A stretch of 5,112 nt of DNA from an uncultured Collinsella sp. (lineage in GTDB: Bacteria; Actinomycetota; Coriobacteriia; Coriobacteriales; Coriobacteriaceae): contig CABSNX010000145.1 in the NCBI GenBank assembly GCA_902479205.1, positions 1 to 5,112 of the forward strand, written 5' to 3'. Below the pieces are notes generated by a model. It was not told where the DNA came from. It searched no databases and saw only the letters and a list, made by a program, of their open reading frames with translations. Below, in pieces: positions 1 through 5,092 of this stretch. Within the stretch, counting starts at the first letter, position 1. The number at the start of each line of letters is the position of its first letter. The position numbers and the translations under genes were made by a program.

Positions 1-2
1 AT

Positions 3-35
3 TCGTCGGCAGCGTCAGATGTGTATAAGAGACAG
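3..35 (+). other. Illumina Nextera (Tn5) read-1 adapter left on the contig end
   Basis: Positions 3-16 read TCGTCGGCAGCGTC and positions 17-35 read AGATGTGTATAAGAGACAG. Together these are the Nextera read-1 adapter ending in the 19-bp Tn5 mosaic end. This is library sequence, not genome. It creates spurious starts: the ATG at 19 gives a peptide beginning MCIRDR, and the ATG at 21 gives one beginning MYKRQ. Neither is a real N-terminus. The two bases before it (1-2) are of unknown origin. Genomic sequence starts at about position 36. Confidence 0.97.
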
Positions 36-36
36 A

Positions 37-687
37 TGCGATGCACATGGCATTCCCGTCCCGCTGGCGGATGTGATCTGCATGGCGATGGCGCTCGATC
101 CCGCCAAGCGTTTTGCGAGTGCAAAGGCGTTGGGCAGTGCTGCGCGCGCAGCGTACGGCTTGTGCGCCCCTGCGTCGTCGCTCGCAACGGCTCCTGTCTC
201 CGCCGTGTCCCGGACCGCGGCGTTTCAAGTGCATCGGGTGCAGCAACCGGTTGCCCCTGCGCTTTCGCCTTCTGCGAGTCAGCATTCGACCATCTCGCCC
301 TCGGCGTCCGAGCCCTTGGCGTCCAAGTGCGTAAGCCTGCTCTCGCATATTCCCGAACCTGTGGGGCGCATATGGAATGGATGCGTTTATGCGATGACGC
401 TGCTGCTCCTGATGGGAAGTCATTTTGCCGTGTTTCAGCCGACAGGTGAAAACCGCAACTATCCAACGTGGTTTTTAGCGCTTGAGTATTTCCTTATGGT
501 CGATGGCTTGGTGCTGCTTATTACGTTTGGCATGCTCGACCGTCGCAGGCTTCGGCGTCGCTTTCCCGTGCTCGACCGGTATCGGGGAGGCGCCTTTGTC
601 GAACTATGGTTCAAAGCACTCGGGTTTATGTTTGCCGTTATGTGCGTTGTCGTCGTTATCGGCAACGCGACGGGCGTCGTCTCCTAG
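37..687 (+). CDS. Ser/Thr protein kinase, C-terminal fragment with three membrane segments (5' end missing)
   Basis: 216 codons remain, counted from the first complete genomic codon at 37. The true start lies outside the contig and the reading frame enters from the adapter. Residues 8-40 (VPLADVICMAMALDPAKRFASA and onward) look like the last helices of a Hanks-type kinase domain: a run of the form 'P-L-x-x-V-I-x-x-A-L-x-x-D-P-x-x-R' with the conserved subdomain XI arginine at R25. A Ser/Ala/Pro-rich linker follows (about 42-108). Then come three hydrophobic stretches at roughly 113-134, 144-166 and 190-210, with a basic loop (DRRRLRRRFP) after the second. Many bacterial kinases of this family have one membrane helix and an extracellular sensor such as PASTA repeats. 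A short tail with three helices and no sensor domain is less usual. The catalytic loop and ATP site are not in the window, so activity cannot be judged. The kinase call rests on about 35 residues and is an inference. The gene converges on the minus-strand hydrolase. Confidence 0.7.
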   Translation, partial: CDAHGIPVPLADVICMAMALDPAKRFASAKALGSAARAAYGLCAPASSLATAPVSAVSRTAAFQVHRVQQPVAPALSPSASQHSTISPSASEPLASKCVSLLSHIPEPVGRIWNGCVYAMTLLLLMGSHFAVFQPTGENRNYPTWFLALEYFLMVDGLVLLITFGMLDRRRLRRRFPVLDRYRGGAFVELWFKALGFMFAVMCVVVVIGNATGVVS

Positions 688-694
688 ATATACG

Positions 695-720
695 AAAAAG
701 GGCCCCGTTTGGGGCCCTTT
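695..720. terminator. Bidirectional rho-independent terminator between convergent genes
   Basis: A perfect 10-bp stem, AAAGGGCCCC (697-706) with GGGGCCCTTT (711-720), closes a 4-base loop, GTTT. It lies 9 bases after the kinase stop codon and 19 bases beyond the hydrolase stop codon. Read on the minus strand, the stem is followed by a run of five T (complement of 695-699), so termination should be better for the hydrolase transcript. In the plus direction only the TTT at the stem base is present. One hairpin serving both convergent genes is the simplest reading. Confidence 0.88.
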
Positions 721-739
721 GCAGTTGAGGCTTGCGAGC

Positions 740-1873
740 CTAAATGCGGTTCATCTGGGAAGCGACCTTGTTGTACCAGTCCTGCCACGTGGGCGGGCAG
801 TACTTCTTGGCGGCTGCCGGGGTAAGCGTGGAGCCATAGTTGGCGCCCAGGTAGGCAACGTGGGCGGAGACGCCCTCGCTCCAGCTACCAAAGCTACGCC
901 AACCACCGCCGCGGGCACTCCAGCCCCAGGCGTTATAGGAGCCGGCGCAATAGAGGCCCTTGCTGCTCTCGATGCAAGCGATGGCGGGGGACCAACGGGG
1001 ATCGACGCCGGTATTCCAGGCGGCGACGGCAAAGTTGTAGCCCTGGCCTGCCATGGGGGAGCCGGCAAGGTAGTTATCGATGCGGCTCGTCCACTCGTTA
1101 ATGAACGAGTCGTAATCGGAGTTACCGCTATTCGAGCTGTTCACCGTGGTGTCGATGGTGGTGTTGGCGTTGTTGGCCTGGCTGTTGGAGTTGTTGCCGC
1201 TTACGCCCTCGCCCGAGATCTTCTCGGCAGCAGCGGCCTTGTCGGCCTCGAGCTTAGCTAGTTCGGCGGCATTTTCCTGTTCGGCCTTTGCCTGCGCCTC
1301 GCTGCGGAGCTGCTGAGCCTGCGCCAGTGCATCCTCGGCATTCTTTTGCTCGCCCTCGAGCTGAGACTTGGCCTGCTCGAGTTCAGTCTTGTTCTGCTCG
1401 AGCTCGGTCTGCATCTTGTTAAGCTCTTCGATCTCGTCGACGCTCGAGCTTGTAATCTGGTTGGTGTATTTGCAGGTGGTGATAAAGTCACCCAGGCTCT
1501 GCGTGTTCACCAGGAAGCTCACGATGGGGCTGGTGCCCTTCTGGTACTTATACAGATCGCGCATGGCGGAGCTTGCCTTGGCCTGCTGCTCGGGTAGCTC
1601 GGCCTCAATCTTATCGATGTTCGCCTCATTGGAGTCGATCTGCTTTTGCAGATCCTCGAGCTTGGTTCGGGCGTCGTTGTAGGCGCTCGTAGCGTCCTCG
1701 ATTTTTTTCTGGGCGGCGGAAAGCTGATCCTGCGTTGCCTGCGAGGCGGCATAGGCCGCGACGGGGGAGAGCATCGGCGTGGCCGTCAGCGCGACGGCGA
1801 GCGCGGCGCTCGTGATGATACGAGCCGGCTTCGACGCGATGAGCGCTGCGGTGCGATGGTTCGAATGCTGCAT
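740..1873 (-). CDS. Exported peptidoglycan hydrolase: PcsB-like coiled coil plus lysozyme-like C-terminal domain
   Basis: 377 residues from the ATG at 1873-1871. A positively charged N-terminus and hydrophobic core (about 18-41) form a signal peptide, probably cleaved after AYA at 42. Two coiled-coil stretches follow (about 44-110 and 143-220, rich in Gln, Glu, Lys and Ala). Between them is the segment AMRDLYKYQKG...LGDFIT (103-132), which resembles the PcsB/CwlO-type N-terminal domain 'R-x-R-A-M-Y-x-x-G...S-F-S-D-F'. A Ser/Asn/Gly-rich linker spans about 221-252. The C-terminal domain (about 253-377) resembles actinobacterial lysozyme-like modules: SPAIACIESSKG with likely catalytic Glu302, then YNAWGW, then SEGVSAHVAYL and a Y-C-P-P-T-W-x-x-W-Y end. 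I infer glycan-strand cleavage outside the membrane in wall remodelling or daughter-cell separation. In PcsB-like proteins the coiled coil commonly mediates control by a membrane partner such as FtsEX. Cys300, Cys309 and Cys359 lie in the catalytic domain, so a disulfide is possible. Substrate and bond specificity are unproven. Confidence 0.85.
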   Translation of the reverse strand: MQHSNHRTAALIASKPARIITSAALAVALTATPMLSPVAAYAASQATQDQLSAAQKKIEDATSAYNDARTKLEDLQKQIDSNEANIDKIEAELPEQQAKASSAMRDLYKYQKGTSPIVSFLVNTQSLGDFITTCKYTNQITSSSVDEIEELNKMQTELEQNKTELEQAKSQLEGEQKNAEDALAQAQQLRSEAQAKAEQENAAELAKLEADKAAAAEKISGEGVSGNNSNSQANNANTTIDTTVNSSNSGNSDYDSFINEWTSRIDNYLAGSPMAGQGYNFAVAAWNTGVDPRWSPAIACIESSKGLYCAGSYNAWGWSARGGGWRSFGSWSEGVSAHVAYLGANYGSTLTPAAAKKYCPPTWQDWYNKVASQMNRI

Positions 1874-1877
1874 CCAG

Positions 1878-1884
1878 TCCCTCT
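1878..1884 (-). promoter_or_regulatory. Ribosome binding site that fixes the hydrolase start
   Basis: The minus strand reads AGAGGGA here, with GAGGG ending 5 bases before the ATG at 1873-1871. An in-frame TTG at 1888-1886 would add five residues, but it lies upstream of this Shine-Dalgarno sequence and has none of its own. The ATG is therefore preferred. Confidence 0.75.
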
Positions 1885-1915
1885 GCAATCAATCGTAGGT
1901 TATTGGTCGAGGTGT

Positions 1916-1946
1916 ATTCTACTACTGCTTTCGACCTCAACTTGAA
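1916..1946 (-). promoter_or_regulatory. Possible promoter of the hydrolase gene (weak)
   Basis: On the minus strand TAGAAT (1921-1916) is one base from the TATAAT -10 consensus and sits 42 bases upstream of the ATG. The best -35 partner at a tolerable distance is TTCAAG (1946-1941), a poor match with a long 19-base spacer. A weak core overlapped by an inverted repeat would fit a regulated promoter, but this is an inference. Confidence 0.3.
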
Positions 1947-1974
1947 CCTTAAAAGTTCTAAAGGGTCAAGTTGA
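1937..1974. repeat. 14-bp inverted repeat with 10-base spacer upstream of the hydrolase
   Basis: TCAACTTGAACCTT (1937-1950) and AAGGGTCAAGTTGA (1961-1974) are reverse complements with one mismatch (A1946 opposite G1965), separated by AAAAGTTCTA. The same core recurs nearby: AAGTTGAA at 1969-1976, TTGAACTTGA at 1971-1980 and TTCAACTT at 2031-2038. Several copies of one half-site in the gap before a wall hydrolase look like binding sites for a dimeric regulator. The repeat has no T run suited to a terminator. No regulator is identified here. Confidence 0.6.
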
Positions 1975-2041
1975 ACTTGAGGCTTTGGCCTTGACCTGCG
2001 GGAATGGTGAATTGTTGAGAAACCATAGAGTTCAACTTTAA

Positions 2042-2064
2042 CGTTACGGCACCCTGTTGTAACG
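2042..2064. repeat. Small hairpin between the MOSC and hydrolase genes
   Basis: CGTTAC (2042-2047) and GTAACG (2059-2064) pair with an 11-base spacer. It lies about 44 bases past the MOSC stop on the minus strand and could be a weak terminator for that gene, but the following sequence (TTAAAGTT) is not a real T run. The left arm overlaps the palindrome TAACGTTA at 2039-2046. Function is uncertain. Confidence 0.3.
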
Positions 2065-2107
2065 GGATTCTTGCTTGTAAAAGCTACCTCAACGTGGGGT
2101 TTTGCAA

Positions 2108-2740
2108 CTATAGGGTTCCTTCGCGGCGAGCCCGCTCCACCTCTTTGAGTGCCTCGGCGGGAGTGAAGGAACAGGTGCCGTCGCCGAGCCTGATCACCTG
2201 TATGTCGTCACCGGCATGGACTTCTCCGCCCTGCAGCACGACGCCAAAAATGCCCTCGTGAGGGAAGATGCAGTCGCCGGCGAGATAGTAGATGGCACAG
2301 CGTGTGTGGCAGACTTTGCCGATCTGGCTGATTTCGACGAGCACTTCGCTACCGAGCTTGAGCTGCGTGCCCAAGGGGAGTGAGAGCAGGTTGATACCCT
2401 GGGTGGTGAAGTTCTCGCCAAAGTCGCCCTCGCGCACATCGAGCCCGCGCGCCTGTGCCGTCTGGATAGACTCTGCAGCTAAAAAGGAGACCTGACGGTG
2501 CCAATGCCCGGCGTGCGCATCGGAGGCGAGGCCAAACTGCTCGATGACGGTGTCGTGCCCGTCGGCGACGGGTGACTTACGCGTGCCTTTGTGCTCCGAC
2601 GTGTTGATTGAGATGATGCGGGCAGGCCCGTTGTAAGCATCGTTTGCGGTGCGTAGGGGAGCTGCCGTCTGGGCACGATCCGCAAGTTCGCGCTTTGCGG
2701 CGTCAATGATGGGGTTGTTGATCGGATGAGCCTGGGGCAC
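2108..2740 (-). CDS. MOSC domain-containing protein
   Basis: 210 residues from a GTG start. The MOSC domain runs from about residue 38 (ARIISINTSEHKG) to about 185. Landmarks are FGLASDAHAGHWHRQVS (69-85), EGDFGENFTTQGINL (104-118), LPLGTQLKLG (121-130), and QIGKVCHTRCAIYYLAGDC (139-157) with Cys144, His145, Cys148 and Cys157. Cys144 is in the position of the conserved MOSC cysteine thought to bind molybdenum or carry sulfur. MOSC proteins are related to the C-terminal domain of molybdenum cofactor sulfurase. Stand-alone bacterial members such as YiiM use the cofactor to reduce N-hydroxylated compounds. The 'I-G-K-x-C-H-x-x-C-A-I-Y' form is the one common in anaerobes, sometimes fused to MogA. 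No fusion partner is present: residues 1-37 are a short, Ala-rich extension without a recognised domain. Probably cytoplasmic; no signal peptide or membrane helix is seen. No molybdenum gene is adjacent, so the substrate cannot be inferred from context. Confidence 0.88.
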   Translation of the reverse strand: MPQAHPINNPIIDAAKRELADRAQTAAPLRTANDAYNGPARIISINTSEHKGTRKSPVADGHDTVIEQFGLASDAHAGHWHRQVSFLAAESIQTAQARGLDVREGDFGENFTTQGINLLSLPLGTQLKLGSEVLVEISQIGKVCHTRCAIYYLAGDCIFPHEGIFGVVLQGGEVHAGDDIQVIRLGDGTCSFTPAEALKEVERARREGTL

Positions 2741-2745
2741 AGTGT

Positions 2746-2752
2746 ACCTTTC
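2746..2752 (-). promoter_or_regulatory. Ribosome binding site supporting the GTG start of the MOSC gene
   Basis: The minus strand reads GAAAGGT, with AAAGG ending 6 bases before the GTG at 2740-2738. The predicted protein has no internal methionine, so no downstream ATG competes. The GTG is the best start. Confidence 0.65.
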
Positions 2753-2763
2753 GACGGGGCTGG

Positions 2764-2820
2764 CAACATGTTGAATCCTACAACAACGGTGGGTTCATTG
2801 CCCGTTGTCGTACACCGGTG
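2764..2820. promoter_or_regulatory. Cluster of short palindromes in the divergent intergenic region
   Basis: Three symmetrical sequences lie close together upstream of the MOSC gene: the 10-bp perfect palindrome CAACATGTTG (2764-2773), a 7-bp stem ACAACGG (2783-2789) with CCGTTGT (2802-2808) around a 12-base loop, and the 8-bp palindrome CACCGGTG (2813-2820). On the minus strand TAGGAT (2780-2775) could be a -10 element, which would put the first palindrome close to the transcription start, where a repressor might bind. No good -35 was seen. Sequence facts are certain; the operator role is inferred. Confidence 0.35.
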
Positions 2821-2874
2821 ATCGCCGCCTTCGTGCTGGATAATTACGCCGATTGCCATAGATACGGTGGAGCT

Positions 2875-2904
2875 TTGGGTGCCGGCGGCTCGGCACGCTA
2901 GAAT
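2875..2904 (+). promoter_or_regulatory. Probable promoter of the D-aspartate ligase/racemase operon
   Basis: TTGGGT (2875-2880) and TAGAAT (2899-2904) are spaced 18 bases apart. The -10 differs from consensus at one base; the -35 keeps TTG. Transcription would start near 2911, giving a leader of about 50 bases before the ATG at 2961. The leader contains only a weak GCCC/GGGC hairpin (2925-2939). Confidence 0.5.
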
Positions 2905-2960
2905 AAATCAGTTGCACAAAGACCGCCCGTCGTGTGGGCAGTTCTAGATAGGAAGTTTCC

Positions 2961-4217
2961 ATGGCATTGCAGTTTACAGAGCGCGAGTTTATCCCCGTGC
3001 TGCTCGGCGGCGACATCAACGCGTATTCGGTGGCGCGCGCTTTCTACGAGGAGTATCAGGTTAAGAGCCTGGTCTTTGGCAAGTACCAGACCGGCCCCGC
3101 GTATCGCAGCCAAATTATCGATTACACGCCCAACGTGGATATCGATACCATGCCGGTCATGATCGAGACCGTTAACGGCGTCGCACAGGCCAATCCTGAT
3201 AAGAAGATTATTCTCATGGGCTGCGGCGACAACTACGTCGCGCTTGCCGCGCAGGCCCAGGACGCCGGCCAGCTTGCCTCGAACGTCATCGCGCCCTATG
3301 CGCCCTACAGCATGCTTGAGCAGTGCCAGAAGAAGGAGATCTTCTACGAGCTGTGCGAGAAGCACGGTGTGCCGTATCCGCATACGTTTACCTTTACCAT
3401 GGCGATGCTCAACGCTCAGGGTGAGGCTCCCGCCGAGGTGCTCGACCAGATCGACTTCCCCTTCCCGATGATTCTGAAACCCTCTGACGGCATCATGTGG
3501 TGGGAGCACGAGTTTGAGGGTCAGAAGAAGGCCTACGAGATTGCCGATCGCGCCGAGCTGGAGCAGGTCATTCGCGATGTGTACGCCAGTGGCTACACCG
3601 ATGACCTCATCTTGCAGGATCGCGTGCCCGGCAACGACGAGTACATGCGCGTGCTTACCAGTTATTCCGACCGCAACGGCAAGGTTCGCATGATGTGCTT
3701 GGGTCACGTGCTGCTCGAGGAGCATCAGCCCCATGGTGTCGGCAACCACGCCTGCATCATCACTGAGCCCAACGACGAGCTCATGGGTGGCGTGCGCAAG
3801 CTGCTTGAGGATCTTAAGTTTACGGGCTTCTCCAACTTCGACGTCAAGTACGACCAGCGCGATGGTTCGTTTAAGTTCTTCGATTTCAACACGCGCCAGG
3901 GCCGCAGCAACTACTACGTTACCAACAGCGGCTTTAACGTTGCCAAGTATGTGGTGGACGAGTATGTGTTCAACCGTCCGTTTGAGCCGGAGTTTGTGAC
4001 GGCGCAGGACGAGGCGCTGTGGATGGTCGTTCCTATGGGCGTCGTTGACAAGTATGTCAAGGACCCCGAGCTGCGTGCGAAGGCGCATCGTCTGGCCAAG
4101 GAGGGCAAGGCTGCCGATCCTTCGTTTATGAAGGGTGATTTTGTCTTTAACCGCTGGTTGCGCATGTGGCACACCAGGCTGCGTCATTTTAAGTTGTTCA
4201 AGACGTATTACAAGTAG
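2961..4217 (+). CDS. ATP-grasp carboxylate-amine ligase, probable D-aspartate ligase for the peptidoglycan cross-bridge
   Basis: 418 residues. The ATG has AGGAAG (2950-2955) 5 bases upstream. The N-terminus EFIPVLLGGDINAYSVARAFYEEY (9-32) and the overall plan recall the Enterococcus faecium D-aspartate ligase Aslfm. Shared landmarks include GCGDNY (87-92), FYELCEKHGVPYP (128-140), FPMILKPSDG (168-177) with the ATP-binding Lys173, LQDRVPGNDEYMRVL (218-232), VRMMCLGHVLLEE (242-254), GFSNFDVKYD (289-298) and FFDFNTRQGRSNYYVT (306-321). The last holds the metal/ATP residues Asp308, Asn310 and Arg312, with Asp where many ATP-grasp enzymes have Glu. Length matches the family. The reaction would be ATP-dependent activation of the D-Asp beta-carboxyl and its attachment to the side-chain amine of the stem-peptide diamino acid on a cytoplasmic precursor. 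The downstream racemase supports D-Asp as substrate. Other carboxylate substrates cannot be excluded from sequence alone. No signal peptide; cytoplasmic. Confidence 0.82.
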   Translation: MALQFTEREFIPVLLGGDINAYSVARAFYEEYQVKSLVFGKYQTGPAYRSQIIDYTPNVDIDTMPVMIETVNGVAQANPDKKIILMGCGDNYVALAAQAQDAGQLASNVIAPYAPYSMLEQCQKKEIFYELCEKHGVPYPHTFTFTMAMLNAQGEAPAEVLDQIDFPFPMILKPSDGIMWWEHEFEGQKKAYEIADRAELEQVIRDVYASGYTDDLILQDRVPGNDEYMRVLTSYSDRNGKVRMMCLGHVLLEEHQPHGVGNHACIITEPNDELMGGVRKLLEDLKFTGFSNFDVKYDQRDGSFKFFDFNTRQGRSNYYVTNSGFNVAKYVVDEYVFNRPFEPEFVTAQDEALWMVVPMGVVDKYVKDPELRAKAHRLAKEGKAADPSFMKGDFVFNRWLRMWHTRLRHFKLFKTYYK

Positions 4218-4226
4218 ATGAGCGCG

Positions 4227-4256
4227 GCGCCCGCCCGGTTTGCATCGGACGGGCGC
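4227..4256 (+). repeat. Strong GC-rich hairpin between ligase and racemase genes
   Basis: Positions 4227-4239 pair with 4244-4256: 13 positions with one mismatch (C4234 opposite A4249) and one G-U pair, closing a TTGC loop. It starts 9 bases after the ligase stop. No T run follows (next bases are GGGTATGATA), so it is not a classic terminator. It could protect the 3' end of the ligase message, attenuate read-through, or tune the ligase to racemase ratio. Confidence 0.7.
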
Positions 4257-4265
4257 GGGTATGAT
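4239..4265 (+). promoter_or_regulatory. Possible internal promoter for the racemase
   Basis: TATGAT (4260-4265) matches the -10 consensus at five of six bases. TTTGCA (4239-4244) could be the -35, but the spacer is only 15 bases and it overlaps the hairpin loop and right arm. A start would fall near 4272, inside the adjacent palindrome. Suggestive only. Confidence 0.3.
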
Positions 4266-4266
4266 A

Positions 4267-4280
4267 CGCGCAATTGCGCG
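4267..4280. repeat. Perfect 14-bp palindrome upstream of the racemase
   Basis: CGCGCAATTGCGCG is fully self-complementary and lies 10 bases before the racemase Shine-Dalgarno. It could be a dimer-binding operator at a possible internal start site, or a 5-bp RNA hairpin with an AATT loop close to the ribosome binding site. Confidence 0.55.
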
Positions 4281-4290
4281 GGCGTCACCA

Positions 4291-4296
4291 AGGAGG
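4291..4296 (+). promoter_or_regulatory. Consensus ribosome binding site that fixes the racemase start
   Basis: AGGAGG ends 5 bases before the ATG at 4302. The same frame is open back to an ATG at 4218, directly after the ligase stop, but that codon has no Shine-Dalgarno sequence and would add 28 residues encoded by the hairpin and palindrome. The 4302 start also places the family's GGMG loop at residues 8-11, as expected. Confidence 0.92.
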
Positions 4297-4301
4297 CGGC
4301 G

Positions 4302-5048
4302 ATGGAAAAGCTGGGAGTTATCGGCGGCATGGGCGCCGAGGCCACGTCGTATTACTACGACCAGGTGGTACGTCATACGGCGGCTACGTGCGACCAGGAG
4401 CATATCGACATGGTGGTGCTTTCCAAGTCGACCATGCCCGACCGTACGCTGGCCATCAAGACCGGCGAGCATGCCGAGCTGCTGGCGACCATGAAGGAGT
4501 GCGCCCAAGCGCTCGAGTCGCTGGGCTGCGCGCACATAGCGATTCCCTGCAACACATCACACTACTTCTACGATCAGATTCAGTCGTTTACCAAGGTGCC
4601 GATTATCCACATGCCGCGCGAGTCGGTGCGCTATGCTCTGGCCGGCGCGGTGATGGGGGAGTGCGAGTTCGACCCCAACCTGAGTATGCCGGCCGAGCCG
4701 GTGCGCAAGATCGGCATCATGGGCACCGACGGTACCGTGGGCGCAGACGTCTATGGGCGCGAATGCGAGACCGCGGGCGTTGAGGTCGTCTATCCCAGCG
4801 AAAAGCGTCAGGCAGACGTGATGTCGCTTATCTACGACGATGTGAAGGCCGGGCGCGAGCCCGATATGGATAAGTTTGACCGCGTGATGTGGGAGTTCGC
4901 CCGTAGCGGCTGCGACCGCGTCATTCTGGCCTGCACGGAGCTTTCGGTGTTGCAGAAGTATCGCGAGATGCCCGAGATCACCCTCGATGCGATGGATGTC
5001 CTGGTACGCGAGTCCATCATTCGCAGCGGCGTCCCCTACCGCCTGTAG
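4302..5048 (+). CDS. Aspartate/glutamate racemase family protein, probable aspartate racemase
   Basis: 248 residues, close to the usual family length. This cofactor-independent racemase family uses two cysteines as acid/base pair, and both are present: Cys83 in IPCNTSHYF (81-89) and Cys211 in LACTELSVL (209-217). The N-terminal LGVIGGMGAEAT (4-15) is the typical first strand and loop, and the second lobe starts at KIGIMGTDGTV (136-146). The role is interconversion of L- and D-aspartate in the cytoplasm; glutamate is a less likely substrate given the neighbour. The gene follows the D-aspartate-ligase-like gene by 84 bases on the same strand and ends at a terminator, so it is probably the last gene of a two-gene operon supplying D-Asp. 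A comparable ligase-racemase pairing is known in Enterococcus faecium. Substrate specificity is inferred from context; the fold family and active-site residues are seen directly. Confidence 0.9.
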   Translation: MEKLGVIGGMGAEATSYYYDQVVRHTAATCDQEHIDMVVLSKSTMPDRTLAIKTGEHAELLATMKECAQALESLGCAHIAIPCNTSHYFYDQIQSFTKVPIIHMPRESVRYALAGAVMGECEFDPNLSMPAEPVRKIGIMGTDGTVGADVYGRECETAGVEVVYPSEKRQADVMSLIYDDVKAGREPDMDKFDRVMWEFARSGCDRVILACTELSVLQKYREMPEITLDAMDVLVRESIIRSGVPYRL

Positions 5049-5054
5049 CCCTCG

Positions 5055-5092
5055 ACCTGCCAAAAAGGGACAGGTTCATTTTGGCAGGTTTT
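5055..5092 (+). terminator. Rho-independent terminator after the racemase
   Basis: ACCTGCCAAAA (5055-5065) pairs perfectly over 11 bp with TTTTGGCAGGT (5079-5089) around a 13-base loop (5066-5078), and a TTTT run ends the element. It starts 6 bases after the racemase stop. The loop sequence GGGACAGGTTCA resembles a dispersed repeat type (see findings). Bases 5093-5112 show no further gene. Confidence 0.85.

Noticed and set aside
19..449. Adapter-derived starts at 19 and 21 as true protein N-termini
   Set aside because: Both start codons lie in library adapter sequence. The frame from 21 gives no recognisable protein; the frame from 19 is real only from codon 37 onward.
482..1261. Open frame of 259 codons on the plus strand crossing the kinase end and the hydrolase 3' part
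   Set aside because: It runs through the shared terminator and antisense to the hydrolase lysozyme-like domain. The product is low-complexity Gly/Ala/Val with no domain.
1874..1888. TTG start five codons upstream for the hydrolase
   Set aside because: The Shine-Dalgarno AGAGGGA lies between the TTG and the ATG, so it can only serve the ATG at 1873.
2086..2105. CCTCAACGTGGGGTTTT as a plus-strand terminator
   Set aside because: The stem is only four pairs including a wobble, and no plus-strand gene ends there.
4218..4301. In-frame N-terminal extension of the racemase from the ATG next to the ligase stop
   Set aside because: No Shine-Dalgarno before 4218, the added residues come from hairpin sequence, and a consensus AGGAGG precedes the ATG at 4302.
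2898..4535. Open frame of 545 codons on the minus strand, opposite the ligase and the start of the racemase
   Set aside because: It is longer than any accepted gene here, but it lies entirely antisense to two genes with clear family motifs. Its product is a His/Leu/Val/Ala-rich mix with no recognisable domain, typical of antisense frames in GC-rich coding DNA.
4557..5063. Open frame of 168 codons antisense to the racemase
   Set aside because: It is opposite the conserved racemase active-site regions, and its product has no recognisable domain.
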